The position numbers and the translations under genes are program-made. 47,847 nt of DNA. Origin: Bacteroidota bacterium. GTDB lineage: Bacteria > Bacteroidota > Bacteroidia > Chitinophagales > Chitinophagaceae. The notes below the pieces were generated by a model. The model had not been told where the DNA came from. It did not search any database and saw nothing but the letters and a program-made list of their open reading frames with translations. The stretch's first letter is position 1. Each line of letters starts with the position of its first letter. Below are positions 29,565-39,173 of this stretch, in pieces. The stretch lies in contig SXWI01000039.1 of assembly GCA_005791465.1 (NCBI GenBank), forward strand, positions 1 to 47,847. Direction: 5' to 3'.

Positions 29565-30335
29565 ATGAAGACAAAAGTGGAAATTGTACAAAACTGGCTG
29601 CCTCGTTATACCGGTGAAAACCTGGAGAACTTTGGCAAGTATATTTTACTGACAAACTTTAGCCACTATGTTACACTATTTGCAAAATGGAATCAGGTAG
29701 ACGTAAAAGGAATCGGGAAGCCCATGCAATGTGCAACGGCCAACGATATCAGTATCATCAACTTTGGGATGGGCAGCCCCACTGCTGCAACAATTATGGA
29801 TTTATTGACGGCCATAGAACCTAAAGCCGTACTTTTTTTAGGTAAATGTGGGGGCTTAAAAAAACGAAACAAACTCGGTGATTTAATCCTTCCGATAGCT
29901 GCCATTAGAGGTGAGGGAACTTCCAACGACTACTTTCCTACCGAAGTGCCTGCACTACCGGCCTTTGCCTTACAAAAGGCGGTATCTACCACCATCCGAG
30001 ATTATGAGGTTGATTATTGGACAGGTACTGTCTATACCACCAATCGAAGAGTATGGGAACACGATGAGGAGTTTAAAGACTATTTACAGAAGATCAGGGC
30101 TTATGCCATTGACATGGAAACAGCTACAATTTTTACAGTTGGCTTTTATAACAAAATACCGACGGGTGCACTTCTGCTAGTAAGCGACCAACCCATGATA
30201 CCTGAAGGGGTAAAAACAGAGGAGAGCGACAAGGAAGTCACCCGTAAATACGTGGAAGACCATCTTCGAATCGGAATCGATTCGCTTAAACAATTGATCA
30301 ACGATGGGTTGACAGTCCGTCATCTAAAATTTTGA
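29565..30335 (+). CDS. amn: AMP nucleosidase (short, phosphorylase-fold form)
   Basis: INFGMGSPTAATIMDLLTAIEPKAVLFLGKCGGLK, RGEGTSNDYFPTEVPALP, AIDMETATIFTVGFYNKIPTGALLLVSDQPM. Confidence 0.93.
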   Translation: MKTKVEIVQNWLPRYTGENLENFGKYILLTNFSHYVTLFAKWNQVDVKGIGKPMQCATANDISIINFGMGSPTAATIMDLLTAIEPKAVLFLGKCGGLKKRNKLGDLILPIAAIRGEGTSNDYFPTEVPALPAFALQKAVSTTIRDYEVDYWTGTVYTTNRRVWEHDEEFKDYLQKIRAYAIDMETATIFTVGFYNKIPTGALLLVSDQPMIPEGVKTEESDKEVTRKYVEDHLRIGIDSLKQLINDGLTVRHLKF

Positions 30336-30370
30336 TCCACTGCATACTGCACTTATAGTTTCAAATAAAC

Positions 30371-30401
30371 TTGGAAACGGCTCCGCGATTTATTAACTTT
30401 G
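30371..30401 (+). promoter_or_regulatory. candidate queA promoter, TTG-N20-TAACTTTG
   Basis: ttg 30371-30373 and taactttg 30394-30401. Confidence 0.6.
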
Positions 30402-30521
30402 CACACTTATTAAAAGCAGTCCTGCAAACCAAACCCGGCGCCGTAAGGCCGGAGAGGAGTCTCTAGGATCATAGCCTTCCGTCCGGAATGCGTTCGCAGA
30501 ATTGGTAGAAAACACTTACGC

Positions 30522-31571
30522 ATGAAGCTTTCGCAATTCCGTTTTGATTTGCCTCTTAATCTTATTGCGCAGACCCCTGCCAAAAAAAGAGAGGATTCTC
30601 GCCTGATGGTGGTACACCGTCATACTGGCGTTATTGAAAACAAACACTTCCGTGACATCATGGATTACTTTGATGACAAGGATTGTTTTGCAGTGAATAA
30701 CACCAAGGTTTTTCCTGCGCGCATGTATGGGAGAAAAGAAAAAACAGGCGCTAAAATCGAAGTATTCTTACTAAGAGAATTAAATAAACCAAATAGACTT
30801 TGGGATGTGATTGTAGACCCTGCACGAAAAATAAGAGTGGGTAACAAACTCTACTTTGGTGATGACGAGGACCTAGTTGCTGAAGTTATTGACAATACCA
30901 CCAGCCGTGGAAGAACCATTCGCTTCCTGTGGGAAGGTGATGAGGCAAGTTTCAGAGCGCAATTAGAAAAACTAGGTGAAACACCATTGCCCAAATATAT
31001 CAAGCGTAAACCCGACGAGGAAGATAAAGATCGCTATCAAACTGTTTACGCCAAGCACGAGGGTGCCGTTGCCGCACCAACCGCTGGATTACACTTCAGC
31101 CGTGAGTTAATTAAACGATTGGAGATTAAAGGAATTCATTTTGCAGAAGTTACACTTCATACTGGCTTAGGCACATTCCGCCCTATTGAAGTTGAGGACC
31201 TGAGCAAACATAAAATGGATGCTGAATATTTCCGGATAGATGAGACTGCCTGTAAGATTGTGAACCGTGCTAAAGAATACGGCCATCGCGTTTGTTCCAT
31301 TGGCACTACTACCATGCGGGCTATGGAGTCTTCGTTCACGGCACAGAAATTCCTGAAACCTTCTGAAGGTTGGACCAACATGTTCATTCATCCTCCCTAT
31401 GACTTTAATATTGCGGATGCATTGGTAACAAACTTCCATCTTCCCAAGACCAGCTTGTTGATCATGACCTGCGCATTTGCAGGCTATGAATTAACAATGG
31501 AAGCTTACAAAAAAGCAATCAAGGACAAGTATCGCTTTTTTAGTTACGGAGATGCTTTGTTAATTATATAA
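30522..31571 (+). CDS. queA: S-adenosylmethionine:tRNA ribosyltransferase-isomerase
   Basis: [67 protein letters not shown]. Confidence 0.98.
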   Translation: MKLSQFRFDLPLNLIAQTPAKKREDSRLMVVHRHTGVIENKHFRDIMDYFDDKDCFAVNNTKVFPARMYGRKEKTGAKIEVFLLRELNKPNRLWDVIVDPARKIRVGNKLYFGDDEDLVAEVIDNTTSRGRTIRFLWEGDEASFRAQLEKLGETPLPKYIKRKPDEEDKDRYQTVYAKHEGAVAAPTAGLHFSRELIKRLEIKGIHFAEVTLHTGLGTFRPIEVEDLSKHKMDAEYFRIDETACKIVNRAKEYGHRVCSIGTTTMRAMESSFTAQKFLKPSEGWTNMFIHPPYDFNIADALVTNFHLPKTSLLIMTCAFAGYELTMEAYKKAIKDKYRFFSYGDALLII

Positions 31572-32897
31572 TTAGCTTATTCCAAATATTTCCTTATTCA
31601 GTTGCTGCAACGACATTGTTTTTGCAGTTGCGGGCACTAGCATACTTATGTTGTGTGGACTACCCCCATAACTAATCATTCGAACAGGAATATCTTTTAC
31701 CGCTAATGCCAGGTTAGAAAGCATAGCCGGAGTAGTAGCAATTTCAAAGCCTACCAATGAAACAATAGTTTGCTCGCGATCGACTTCAACATGTCCAAAT
31801 GGCGATAACTCCTCTAATATTGCTTGAAGATGCTGATCCGTATCAATTGTCAATGAAACAGCCACCTCTGAGGTAGTGATCATATCAATCGGAGTCCGAT
31901 ACTTCTCAAAGACTTCAAAAATCTTTCTTAAAAACCCGTAGGCGAGCAACATTCTGCTGCTTTTAATACGAATTGCAATAATATTATCTTTTGCCGCAAC
32001 CGCTTTTACGCCAGAAGCTGCAGGGATAGAACTGATCAATGTTCCCTTGGCAGTGGGCTCCATGGTGTTTAACAGACGAACAGGTACCTGGTACTGTTGT
32101 GCAGGCCAGATTGAGGCCGGGTGAAGAATTTTAGCACCGAAGTAGGCCAGCTCAGCCGCTTCCTCAAAACTTAACTGTTCAATAGGAAAAGTTTTTCCAA
32201 CCACACGAGGATCATTGTTATGCATCCCGTCAATATCAGTCCATATTTCACAGACGGAGGCACTGATAGCTGCAGCTACCAATGAAGCAGTGTAATCACT
32301 TCCTCCCCTTTTCAAATTATCAACTTCCCCTCGGCTATTTCTACAGATATACCCCTGTGTAATTAATAATTTTTTATCCGCGTTTGCTTGCACCAATGCT
32401 TTCAAACGGGTGCTGATTACGGAAAGCGCTGGCTCATCCTGTTCGTCCAGTACCATAAAATCTAATGCGGGGAGTAAGGCATGATTCAACTTGTTCTCGC
32501 TACAATAAACGCTGAAAAGTTTAGTAGAAAGCAGTTCGCCCTGTGCTAAAATATCACGACGAAGCGCCTCGCTAAATGAAATACGTTGAATAATCCGTAA
32601 GAACCCAAAATGTTCTTCAATCACATCAGCCGCTTCCTCTTGCACTTCTTTCCCCGAGACTAATTCCACAATAAACGCTTGATAGTGCTTTTCTAATTGG
32701 TCAATGACCTGCGCAGCCTCCTGCTTTTTTCCGGCAGATAATAAATTACCAATTTCAACCAACGCATTGGTAGTTCCAGATAGTGCTGAGAGCACAACAA
32801 GTACAGGCTCGTCCTGTTGTGTAACTAGGGCAGCCACTTGCTTCATTCTTTCAGGACGGCCCACACTAGTGCCGCCAAATTTCATCACTTTCATAGA
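31572..32897 (-). CDS. lysC: aspartate kinase
   Basis: MKVMKFGGTSVGRPERMKQV, LKRGGSDYTASLVAAAI, EIWTDIDGMHNNDPRVV, FGAKILHPASIWPA. Confidence 0.94.
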   Translation of the reverse strand, partial: SMKVMKFGGTSVGRPERMKQVAALVTQQDEPVLVVLSALSGTTNALVEIGNLLSAGKKQEAAQVIDQLEKHYQAFIVELVSGKEVQEEAADVIEEHFGFLRIIQRISFSEALRRDILAQGELLSTKLFSVYCSENKLNHALLPALDFMVLDEQDEPALSVISTRLKALVQANADKKLLITQGYICRNSRGEVDNLKRGGSDYTASLVAAAISASVCEIWTDIDGMHNNDPRVVGKTFPIEQLSFEEAAELAYFGAKILHPASIWPAQQYQVPVRLLNTMEPTAKGTLISSIPAASGVKAVAAKDNIIAIRIKSSRMLLAYGFLRKIFEVFEKYRTPIDMITTSEVAVSLTIDTDQHLQAILEELSPFGHVEVDREQTIVSLVGFEIATTPAMLSNLALAVKDIPVRMISYGGSPHNISMLVPATAKTMSLQQLNKEIFGIS

Positions 32898-32950
32898 TAA
32901 AAAATCAATTAAAATTAGGCTGGCAAGCCGCACGAAGGTAAGAAAGGACT

Positions 32951-34039
32951 TTATTCAAATGGTAGATCAAATCGCGCTCCTAATTCATGAAGATCTTTTA
33001 CAACCTCTTCATGAAGAGAAATTCCATCCTGTAATCGCTCTTGTTCTGCTATTCGCTCGGGATCGCCGGGAACTAATACTTGATAGTGACCTTCCATTGG
33101 TCTTGCATTTCTAAAACCCTCGATCCAATGATCCATGTCTTTTTTGAATTCATCAGCAGGTCGAAATGCATCAATTCGTATGGCTCCTATAAAATGTCCA
33201 ATCCCTTTTCCGGGCTGTTGGGCCGGCATCGGCACATAGGCAGGAAATGGAGGAACCCAAGGTGCATAATTGGCCCCACTCAACAGCGCCGAGAATAAAT
33301 CAACCATCGCGCCCAACGCGTAGCCTTTATGAGATCCATGTTCACGATCACTACCTAAAGGAAGTAAGGCACCGCCTTTTTTTAGTATGTGTGCGTCGGT
33401 GGTAGAATGACCTGATTGATCCTGCACCCACCCGGCTGGAGTTTCTTCATTTTTTCGTTGTAATATTTCCAACTTACCATTGGCAGCTGTAGTAGTGGCT
33501 AAGTCTGCAACAAATGGGGGTTGACTTCCTGCGGGCGCTGCTACCGCAATAGGATTTGTACCGAGCATTTTATCGATTGAAAAAGTGGGGGCTACTAGTG
33601 GACTTGCATTTGTCATAGCAACACCAATCATATTATGCTCCAATGCAAGCATGGCATGATAACCCGCTATACCAAAATGATTACTATTTTGAACACTAAC
33701 CCATCCTGTTCCCACTTTTTCTGCTTTGGCAATGGCAATCTTCATTGCCTCCTGCGCAATTACCAAACCCAATCCCTGATCGCCGTCGAGCACAGCTGTG
33801 GAAGGCGTTTCATGAACAATTTTAATGGCAGGCGTGGCATTTACACGTTTTACTTCCCAAAGACGAACATAACCACTTAAACGGGCTATCCCATGTGAAT
33901 CAATCCCCCTGAGATCTGCAGACAATAATGCATTGGCAGCTAGCACTGCATGCGCATCCGAACAATTCATTTTTTTAAAAATGGAAATAGCAAACTGATG
34001 CAGTTGCGAATATGTAAATATTGATAGAGGCATACACAA
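32951..34039 (-). CDS. Ldh family (malate/L-lactate) oxidoreductase
   Basis: LRGIDSHGIARLSGYV, SNHFGIAGYHAMLALEHNMIGVAMTNASPLVAPT, GSHKGYALGAMVDLFSALLSGA. Confidence 0.92.
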   Translation of the reverse strand: MCMPLSIFTYSQLHQFAISIFKKMNCSDAHAVLAANALLSADLRGIDSHGIARLSGYVRLWEVKRVNATPAIKIVHETPSTAVLDGDQGLGLVIAQEAMKIAIAKAEKVGTGWVSVQNSNHFGIAGYHAMLALEHNMIGVAMTNASPLVAPTFSIDKMLGTNPIAVAAPAGSQPPFVADLATTTAANGKLEILQRKNEETPAGWVQDQSGHSTTDAHILKKGGALLPLGSDREHGSHKGYALGAMVDLFSALLSGANYAPWVPPFPAYVPMPAQQPGKGIGHFIGAIRIDAFRPADEFKKDMDHWIEGFRNARPMEGHYQVLVPGDPERIAEQERLQDGISLHEEVVKDLHELGARFDLPFE

Positions 34040-34043
34040 AGAA

Positions 34044-34073
34044 ACAAAAAAAGCCCCGGCGATTGGCCGGGGC
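34044..34073 (-). terminator. intrinsic terminator after ssb
   Basis: GCCCCGGC gattg GCCGGGGC with T-run on the minus strand. Confidence 0.85.
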
Positions 34074-34102
34074 AGTGGAATCGTTTACAATGATCTTTCG
34101 GC

Positions 34103-34558
34103 TTAGAAAGGAAGATCATCTGGCTCATCGGTGTTATCCGGAGCTCCAGAAAGCGAAGCTGTCGATTGACCTGTAGCAGCATAGCCGCCAGCAGATCCGG
34201 ACTCGCCTCTTCCACCCAACAATTGAACATCTCTTACCCGAAGGGAAAGCGATGCACCAGGTGTCCCATCATTGCGTTGAAAAGATCTTGCCTCTGGCTG
34301 TCCCTCTACATAAACTTGTTTGCCTTTTACTAGGTACTGTGAAATACCAGTACGATCAGTCCAGTAAGCGCAGTCCACCCAGGTTGTTTTCTCCTGTTGG
34401 TTTCCTTGGCTGTCCCGGTACCTTTCTGTGTGGGCGACAGTGAAGTTGATGACATTTTTACCATTGACCGTGTTTACCACACAATCTTTACCCAAATTCC
34501 CGATGACTTGCATCTTAATCATAGTGCTCGTTTTATGGTTACTAAATTGATTGAACAA
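34103..34558 (-). CDS. ssb: single-stranded DNA-binding protein
   Basis: MQVIGNLGKDCVVNTVNGKNVINFTVAHTERYRDSQGNQQEKTTWVDCAYW..., acidic tail DNTDEPDDLPF. Confidence 0.96.
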   Translation of the reverse strand: MFNQFSNHKTSTMIKMQVIGNLGKDCVVNTVNGKNVINFTVAHTERYRDSQGNQQEKTTWVDCAYWTDRTGISQYLVKGKQVYVEGQPEARSFQRNDGTPGASLSLRVRDVQLLGGRGESGSAGGYAATGQSTASLSGAPDNTDEPDDLPF

Positions 34559-34606
34559 CTAAATTACTCTGAATTGCATGGACACGCAAGGGTTCATCCA
34601 AAAAAC

Positions 34607-37237
34607 TTATTCAGAGTTCCCCACACGAGCACTGGCCGGATCAATGATAGCGCCAAAAAAGATAGCGTTAAGGAACAATTTTGTACCCCCTAACCAATAA
34701 GCGCGGAAATTAGGATTATCGGCAATGTTGATAACCCGACCATTCCCTAGCTGACTTACCGTTACTGCTGCCGTACCAGCAACCGCATCTTTATTTTCCC
34801 TACTCATCCAACCACTCTGTAAGGGTTGTTTTCCATAGACAAACGGTGTTGCATAGGGATTCTTGCTTTTTTCAAGGAATATTCGGTTGGCCTTGAACAA
34901 GGAAACAACGGGTAAGGAATAGCCAAAAGCAAGTGGATGAGAGGCATCATAGGTAGCACCCAGAATAGCCCCACGTACTTGTTGTGCCCCACTTACTTCA
35001 TCTCTTGTTTCATAAGCTCTGAACTGCGTACTATCTGTTATGGAGCGAGAACGCTTGAACGTGGCACTTGAAATCCCCTGCTGGGCTGCCCATGCAACCG
35101 CCTCTTCCGTAACAATTAAAGTCCCACCCGCTTGTACCCAGCTCTTCAATTTATCCTTGTCTAAATCCGAATAGGAACCTCCGGTCATGATAATCACTGT
35201 ATATCGGCTCAAATCAGCCCGACGAAGTACGGAAGGCTCAAGATGAGTAAGCTGCATATCCATGCGCTGATCCAACAAATGCCAAACTTCTCCCGCATCC
35301 GTCGGATTGACACCCGCCCCAGTGATTAAAGCAACAGCTGGTTTTTGTATGACCATAAACTTGTTACTACCCAGATCAACACCTTCACTTGAATAACCAG
35401 TAGTTACGGCATGAGCATGCACGCCATATCGAGTAATAAGTTCATCTATTAATTTTTCTAAATCTGCTGCATTTATTTTTTCTTGACGAACAGGAATCAG
35501 CAAGGAGCCATACCCAAACGAACGAATCTCATTTTTGATTTGAATTCGGATCGGCTGCGTAGCTACTTTCACCAATACATCCGCCTTCAAGAGTTGATTG
35601 AGTGCAGCGGGCGCATAGAGATCACTCCACTCCAATAGAATAGCCATAGCATTTTTAGGGAGGCTAAGTTCATGTTGAGTTGGATGATCTAAAAAAGATT
35701 TTTCACTAAACAAATCCGGTATTTGTTTTGCTCCAGCTAGATTGACCACATTGAGTTCTTTAAAATCAAGCCCATAGGCTAAGGGTAAAGTCCAGGCAGT
35801 AATATCATAGAACAAACTATCCTGGTAGGTTAGCGTTTTTTCAAAAATTGTACGGATCAATGTATGTTGAGGCTGATCTAAAGGCACGAGGATGGAACTG
35901 GATGCTGGAAACTGTTTGTCGGCCATAGTACCAGGAACGCTGTAGATTTTAATTTGGTGACGCTGTAATAATTGAGCAAACTCCTTTAATCGAACCGGAT
36001 CTTGCTTATCCCCTACTACATATCCTTTAACAGGATAGGCAGTAGCTCTTGTAGCTGCTTGTTTATAAAAGTCGCGTTGATGTTGTAGCAACTCCTTTCT
36101 AAGCGCAAGCGTCCCCCGTAAGGTTGATAGTGCAGTTACAAATTGATTGCGAATAGTAGCAGGAAATGAGAGATACCCATTTACTGTTTCTTGCAAATGA
36201 CCCCGAGAGGAAGCCTGCTCAAATAAAATTCCGATTCCGCCATGTATATCCGGGTATGTTGATCCTTTACCATAATAAAAATCATCGTAATTCTCTTTGG
36301 TGAAATAGAACGAACCAATACTATCCAATACCTGTGCATGATAAGCAGCCAATTGACTAGTCAACAACTGATTATTGGGAGGGGTGAGCGGATTTACACG
36401 GGAGGGTACTCCAGGTTGAAAGAAAAAAGTGGCATTGGTACCTTGCTCATGATGATCAGTAAAAACATTTGGTCTCCAAGCCTGAAACCACTTTAATCGA
36501 TTTTGACTTTCAACATGGACAGCAGGTAACCAATCACGATTCAAATCAAACCAGTAGTGGTTGAATCGTCCGCCGGGCCATACTTCGTTATACTCTCTTG
36601 AATTAGGATCGGAAACCAAATTTTTACTTTTATGCTGATTAGCCCAAGTAGAAAATCGCTGCAGTCCATCTGGATTAAAGGATGGATCAAAAAGTATAAC
36701 TGTATTCTCCAGTAATTGATCAATAGCTGGTCCTTGCGCAGCTGCTAAATAGTAGGCAGACAATAACGATGCATTCGCACCGCTAGGCTCATTACCATGG
36801 ATCGAGTGTCCAATCCAGCAAACAGCTGGCATTTTCTCAATGTCAGGATCGGGTGCAGCAGGATCAGTCAATGCCAAATGCTGTGCACGTATTTCATTTA
36901 ATTTTTTATGATTGTTTGGGGAAGTGATTATCAAGAGTAACTGAGGTCTTTTTTCATAGGTAAATCCCATCTGCTCAATTCGGATACGGCCAGGGGCCAC
37001 TTTTGCAACTGCTTGCATATAATTAACTAACCTGTCGTGTGTAACATGCCACTCTCCCACCTCATGGTGGATTATTTGGGATGGCGTGGGAACAGCTGGG
37101 TCATAAGTAATACCTGTGGGTAGATAATACGAAAGAGATTGAGCCTGAATAGAGGAAAGGGATAAAATAAAAACCAAAAAAAATAAAGCTTTTCGCATGG
37201 CACTTGATTTTAGGATAAACAAGTTAAGATTATTCAC
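34607..37237 (-). CDS. M14 family zinc carboxypeptidase-like exported protein
   Basis: Signal peptide; zinc motif WIGHSIHGNEPSGANASLL; FDLNRDWLPAVHVES; FTDHHEQGTNATFFF. Confidence 0.9.
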   Translation of the reverse strand: MNNLNLFILKSSAMRKALFFLVFILSLSSIQAQSLSYYLPTGITYDPAVPTPSQIIHHEVGEWHVTHDRLVNYMQAVAKVAPGRIRIEQMGFTYEKRPQLLLIITSPNNHKKLNEIRAQHLALTDPAAPDPDIEKMPAVCWIGHSIHGNEPSGANASLLSAYYLAAAQGPAIDQLLENTVILFDPSFNPDGLQRFSTWANQHKSKNLVSDPNSREYNEVWPGGRFNHYWFDLNRDWLPAVHVESQNRLKWFQAWRPNVFTDHHEQGTNATFFFQPGVPSRVNPLTPPNNQLLTSQLAAYHAQVLDSIGSFYFTKENYDDFYYGKGSTYPDIHGGIGILFEQASSRGHLQETVNGYLSFPATIRNQFVTALSTLRGTLALRKELLQHQRDFYKQAATRATAYPVKGYVVGDKQDPVRLKEFAQLLQRHQIKIYSVPGTMADKQFPASSSILVPLDQPQHTLIRTIFEKTLTYQDSLFYDITAWTLPLAYGLDFKELNVVNLAGAKQIPDLFSEKSFLDHPTQHELSLPKNAMAILLEWSDLYAPAALNQLLKADVLVKVATQPIRIQIKNEIRSFGYGSLLIPVRQEKINAADLEKLIDELITRYGVHAHAVTTGYSSEGVDLGSNKFMVIQKPAVALITGAGVNPTDAGEVWHLLDQRMDMQLTHLEPSVLRRADLSRYTVIIMTGGSYSDLDKDKLKSWVQAGGTLIVTEEAVAWAAQQGISSATFKRSRSITDSTQFRAYETRDEVSGAQQVRGAILGATYDASHPLAFGYSLPVVSLFKANRIFLEKSKNPYATPFVYGKQPLQSGWMSRENKDAVAGTAAVTVSQLGNGRVINIADNPNFRAYWLGGTKLFLNAIFFGAIIDPASARVGNSE

Positions 37238-37265
37238 TTAAAAGGCCGTCCGTATCTTTGTACAT

Positions 37266-38375
37266 ATGAGCAAGAAGGGTAAAGTATTGGTAGCGATGAG
37301 CGGTGGTATTGATAGCACCGTTACTGCACTTTTATTGCATCAGGAGGGGTACGAAGTAGTAGGGATTACCATGAAGACCTGGGATTATGCAAGCAGCGGT
37401 GGTGGAAAAAAAGAAACTGGCTGTTGCAACTTGGACTCCTTCAATGACGCTCGCCAAGCAGCTGTAGAGCACGGTTTTGCGCATTATATTTTAGATATCC
37501 GCGATGAATTTGGAGGTTTTGTAGTGGAGAACTTTGTGGAGGAATATCTGGCCGGACGAACCCCCAACCCCTGTGTACTTTGCAACACACACATCAAATG
37601 GAGGGCCCTGTTAAAAAGAGCGGATGCATTGGGATGTGAATTTATAGCCACGGGTCATTATGCAAAAGTTCGTCAGCACGATAATGGACGTTTTGTAATT
37701 AGCAAAGCGGTGGACAATACCAAAGACCAGAGCTATGTGCTTTGGGGACTGCAACAAGATTTACTGAGCCGTACCTTGCTGCCACTGGGAGGATTTAGAA
37801 AAACAGAAATCAGAAAAATGGCTGAGGAGTTTGGCTACCCTGCTCTGGCAAAAAAAGCAGAGAGCTACGAAATATGCTTTGTACCTGATAACGATTATCG
37901 TGGTTTTTTAAAACGAAATGTAGACGGTTTGGAAGAACGCGTTAACGGTGGTGATTTCATTGATAAAAATGGAGCTATATTAGGTAAACACAAAGGATAT
38001 CCCTTTTACACAATCGGACAACGAAAGGGGCTAGAAATAGCATTAGGAAAACCGGTGTTCGTAACACAAATTGATCCCCATAGCAATACGGTCACGCTAG
38101 GAGATGAGGAGGATCTGGATAAAAACGAAATGTGGGTTTCAAAATTAAATTGGATTAAATACCCACAGGTAGAAGACGGCGTTGAAGCCACAACAAAAAT
38201 TCGTTACAAAGACACAGGAACACATTCTCGCTTATATACACAGGCCACTAACGTCCGTGTAGAATTCTATGAACCTGCCAAAGGGGTTGCTCCCGGACAA
38301 AGTGCCGTGTTTTACGAGGGGGATGATGTACTCGGTGGCGGCATCATTCAACGTGAAGCATTTGAAAAAAACTAA
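37266..38375 (+). CDS. mnmA: tRNA-specific 2-thiouridylase
   Basis: VLVAMSGGIDSTVTALLLHQEGYEVVGITMKTWDY, GRTPNPCVLCNTHIKWRALL, ATGHYA, DQSYVLWGL. Confidence 0.97.
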   Translation: MSKKGKVLVAMSGGIDSTVTALLLHQEGYEVVGITMKTWDYASSGGGKKETGCCNLDSFNDARQAAVEHGFAHYILDIRDEFGGFVVENFVEEYLAGRTPNPCVLCNTHIKWRALLKRADALGCEFIATGHYAKVRQHDNGRFVISKAVDNTKDQSYVLWGLQQDLLSRTLLPLGGFRKTEIRKMAEEFGYPALAKKAESYEICFVPDNDYRGFLKRNVDGLEERVNGGDFIDKNGAILGKHKGYPFYTIGQRKGLEIALGKPVFVTQIDPHSNTVTLGDEEDLDKNEMWVSKLNWIKYPQVEDGVEATTKIRYKDTGTHSRLYTQATNVRVEFYEPAKGVAPGQSAVFYEGDDVLGGGIIQREAFEKN

Positions 38376-39168
38376 AGCAAATATTTTTCTATTGTCATCA
38401 CAGGCACATCAGATTTGGAGTAAACTTGCCTTATCTATCATCCTAATTGTTTTTTTAGCAAGTTGCAGACCCAACCAGCCGCAACAGGGTTTTTCTGTTG
38501 AAGAATTTTCTCCGTTGACATCAGGTAAAACCATCACATACCGTATTGACTCACTAGTGTTCACTCAATTTGGAAGGCAAGTTGAGACTCGCTCTTACCT
38601 AATGCGTTATACAATCGATTCATCATTTCTGGATAACCAAGGAAGAAAAAGCTATCGGATTATCCGAATGATCCGTGACACCCTACAAACGCAGCCCTGG
38701 AAACCTGATGGCAGTTTCTACATTACAACTACTCCATCCCAAATGGAGTGGATAGAAGATAATCTTAGGCAAGTTAAATTACAGACACCATTACGTCCAG
38801 GTGCTCAATGGAATGGAAATAGATTTTTAGCCAGCAATCCACTTAACCCTCCCTATGATTTTAGTAATGATGATAATATTCAAAATTGGATTTATACGCT
38901 TTCAGCTGAGCCCTCCTCATTTCAATATAGAAACAAACGATACGAAAATGTGATTGCGGTAATGCAGATTGATGAAGCTGTCAATGTACCCATAACTATC
39001 CCTACTGCCTACGCATTCCGTAATTACGCAGTTGATCGGTTTGCAAAAAATATCGGACTTGTTTACAGAGAATGGGAATCTTGGGAATATCAACCCAACA
39101 CGGGTGGCAGTGGTGGACCTTATCGAATAGGGTTTGGTATACGGCAATGGATGGTCGAATACAATTAA
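38353..39168 (+). CDS. hypothetical lipoprotein
   Basis: Lipobox LIVFLASCRPN; no family recognised. Start codon uncertain (ORF-track start 38269 overlaps mnmA). Confidence 0.7.
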   Translation: MKHLKKTKANIFLLSSQAHQIWSKLALSIILIVFLASCRPNQPQQGFSVEEFSPLTSGKTITYRIDSLVFTQFGRQVETRSYLMRYTIDSSFLDNQGRKSYRIIRMIRDTLQTQPWKPDGSFYITTTPSQMEWIEDNLRQVKLQTPLRPGAQWNGNRFLASNPLNPPYDFSNDDNIQNWIYTLSAEPSSFQYRNKRYENVIAVMQIDEAVNVPITIPTAYAFRNYAVDRFAKNIGLVYREWESWEYQPNTGGSGGPYRIGFGIRQWMVEYN

Positions 39169-39173
39169 AAACT

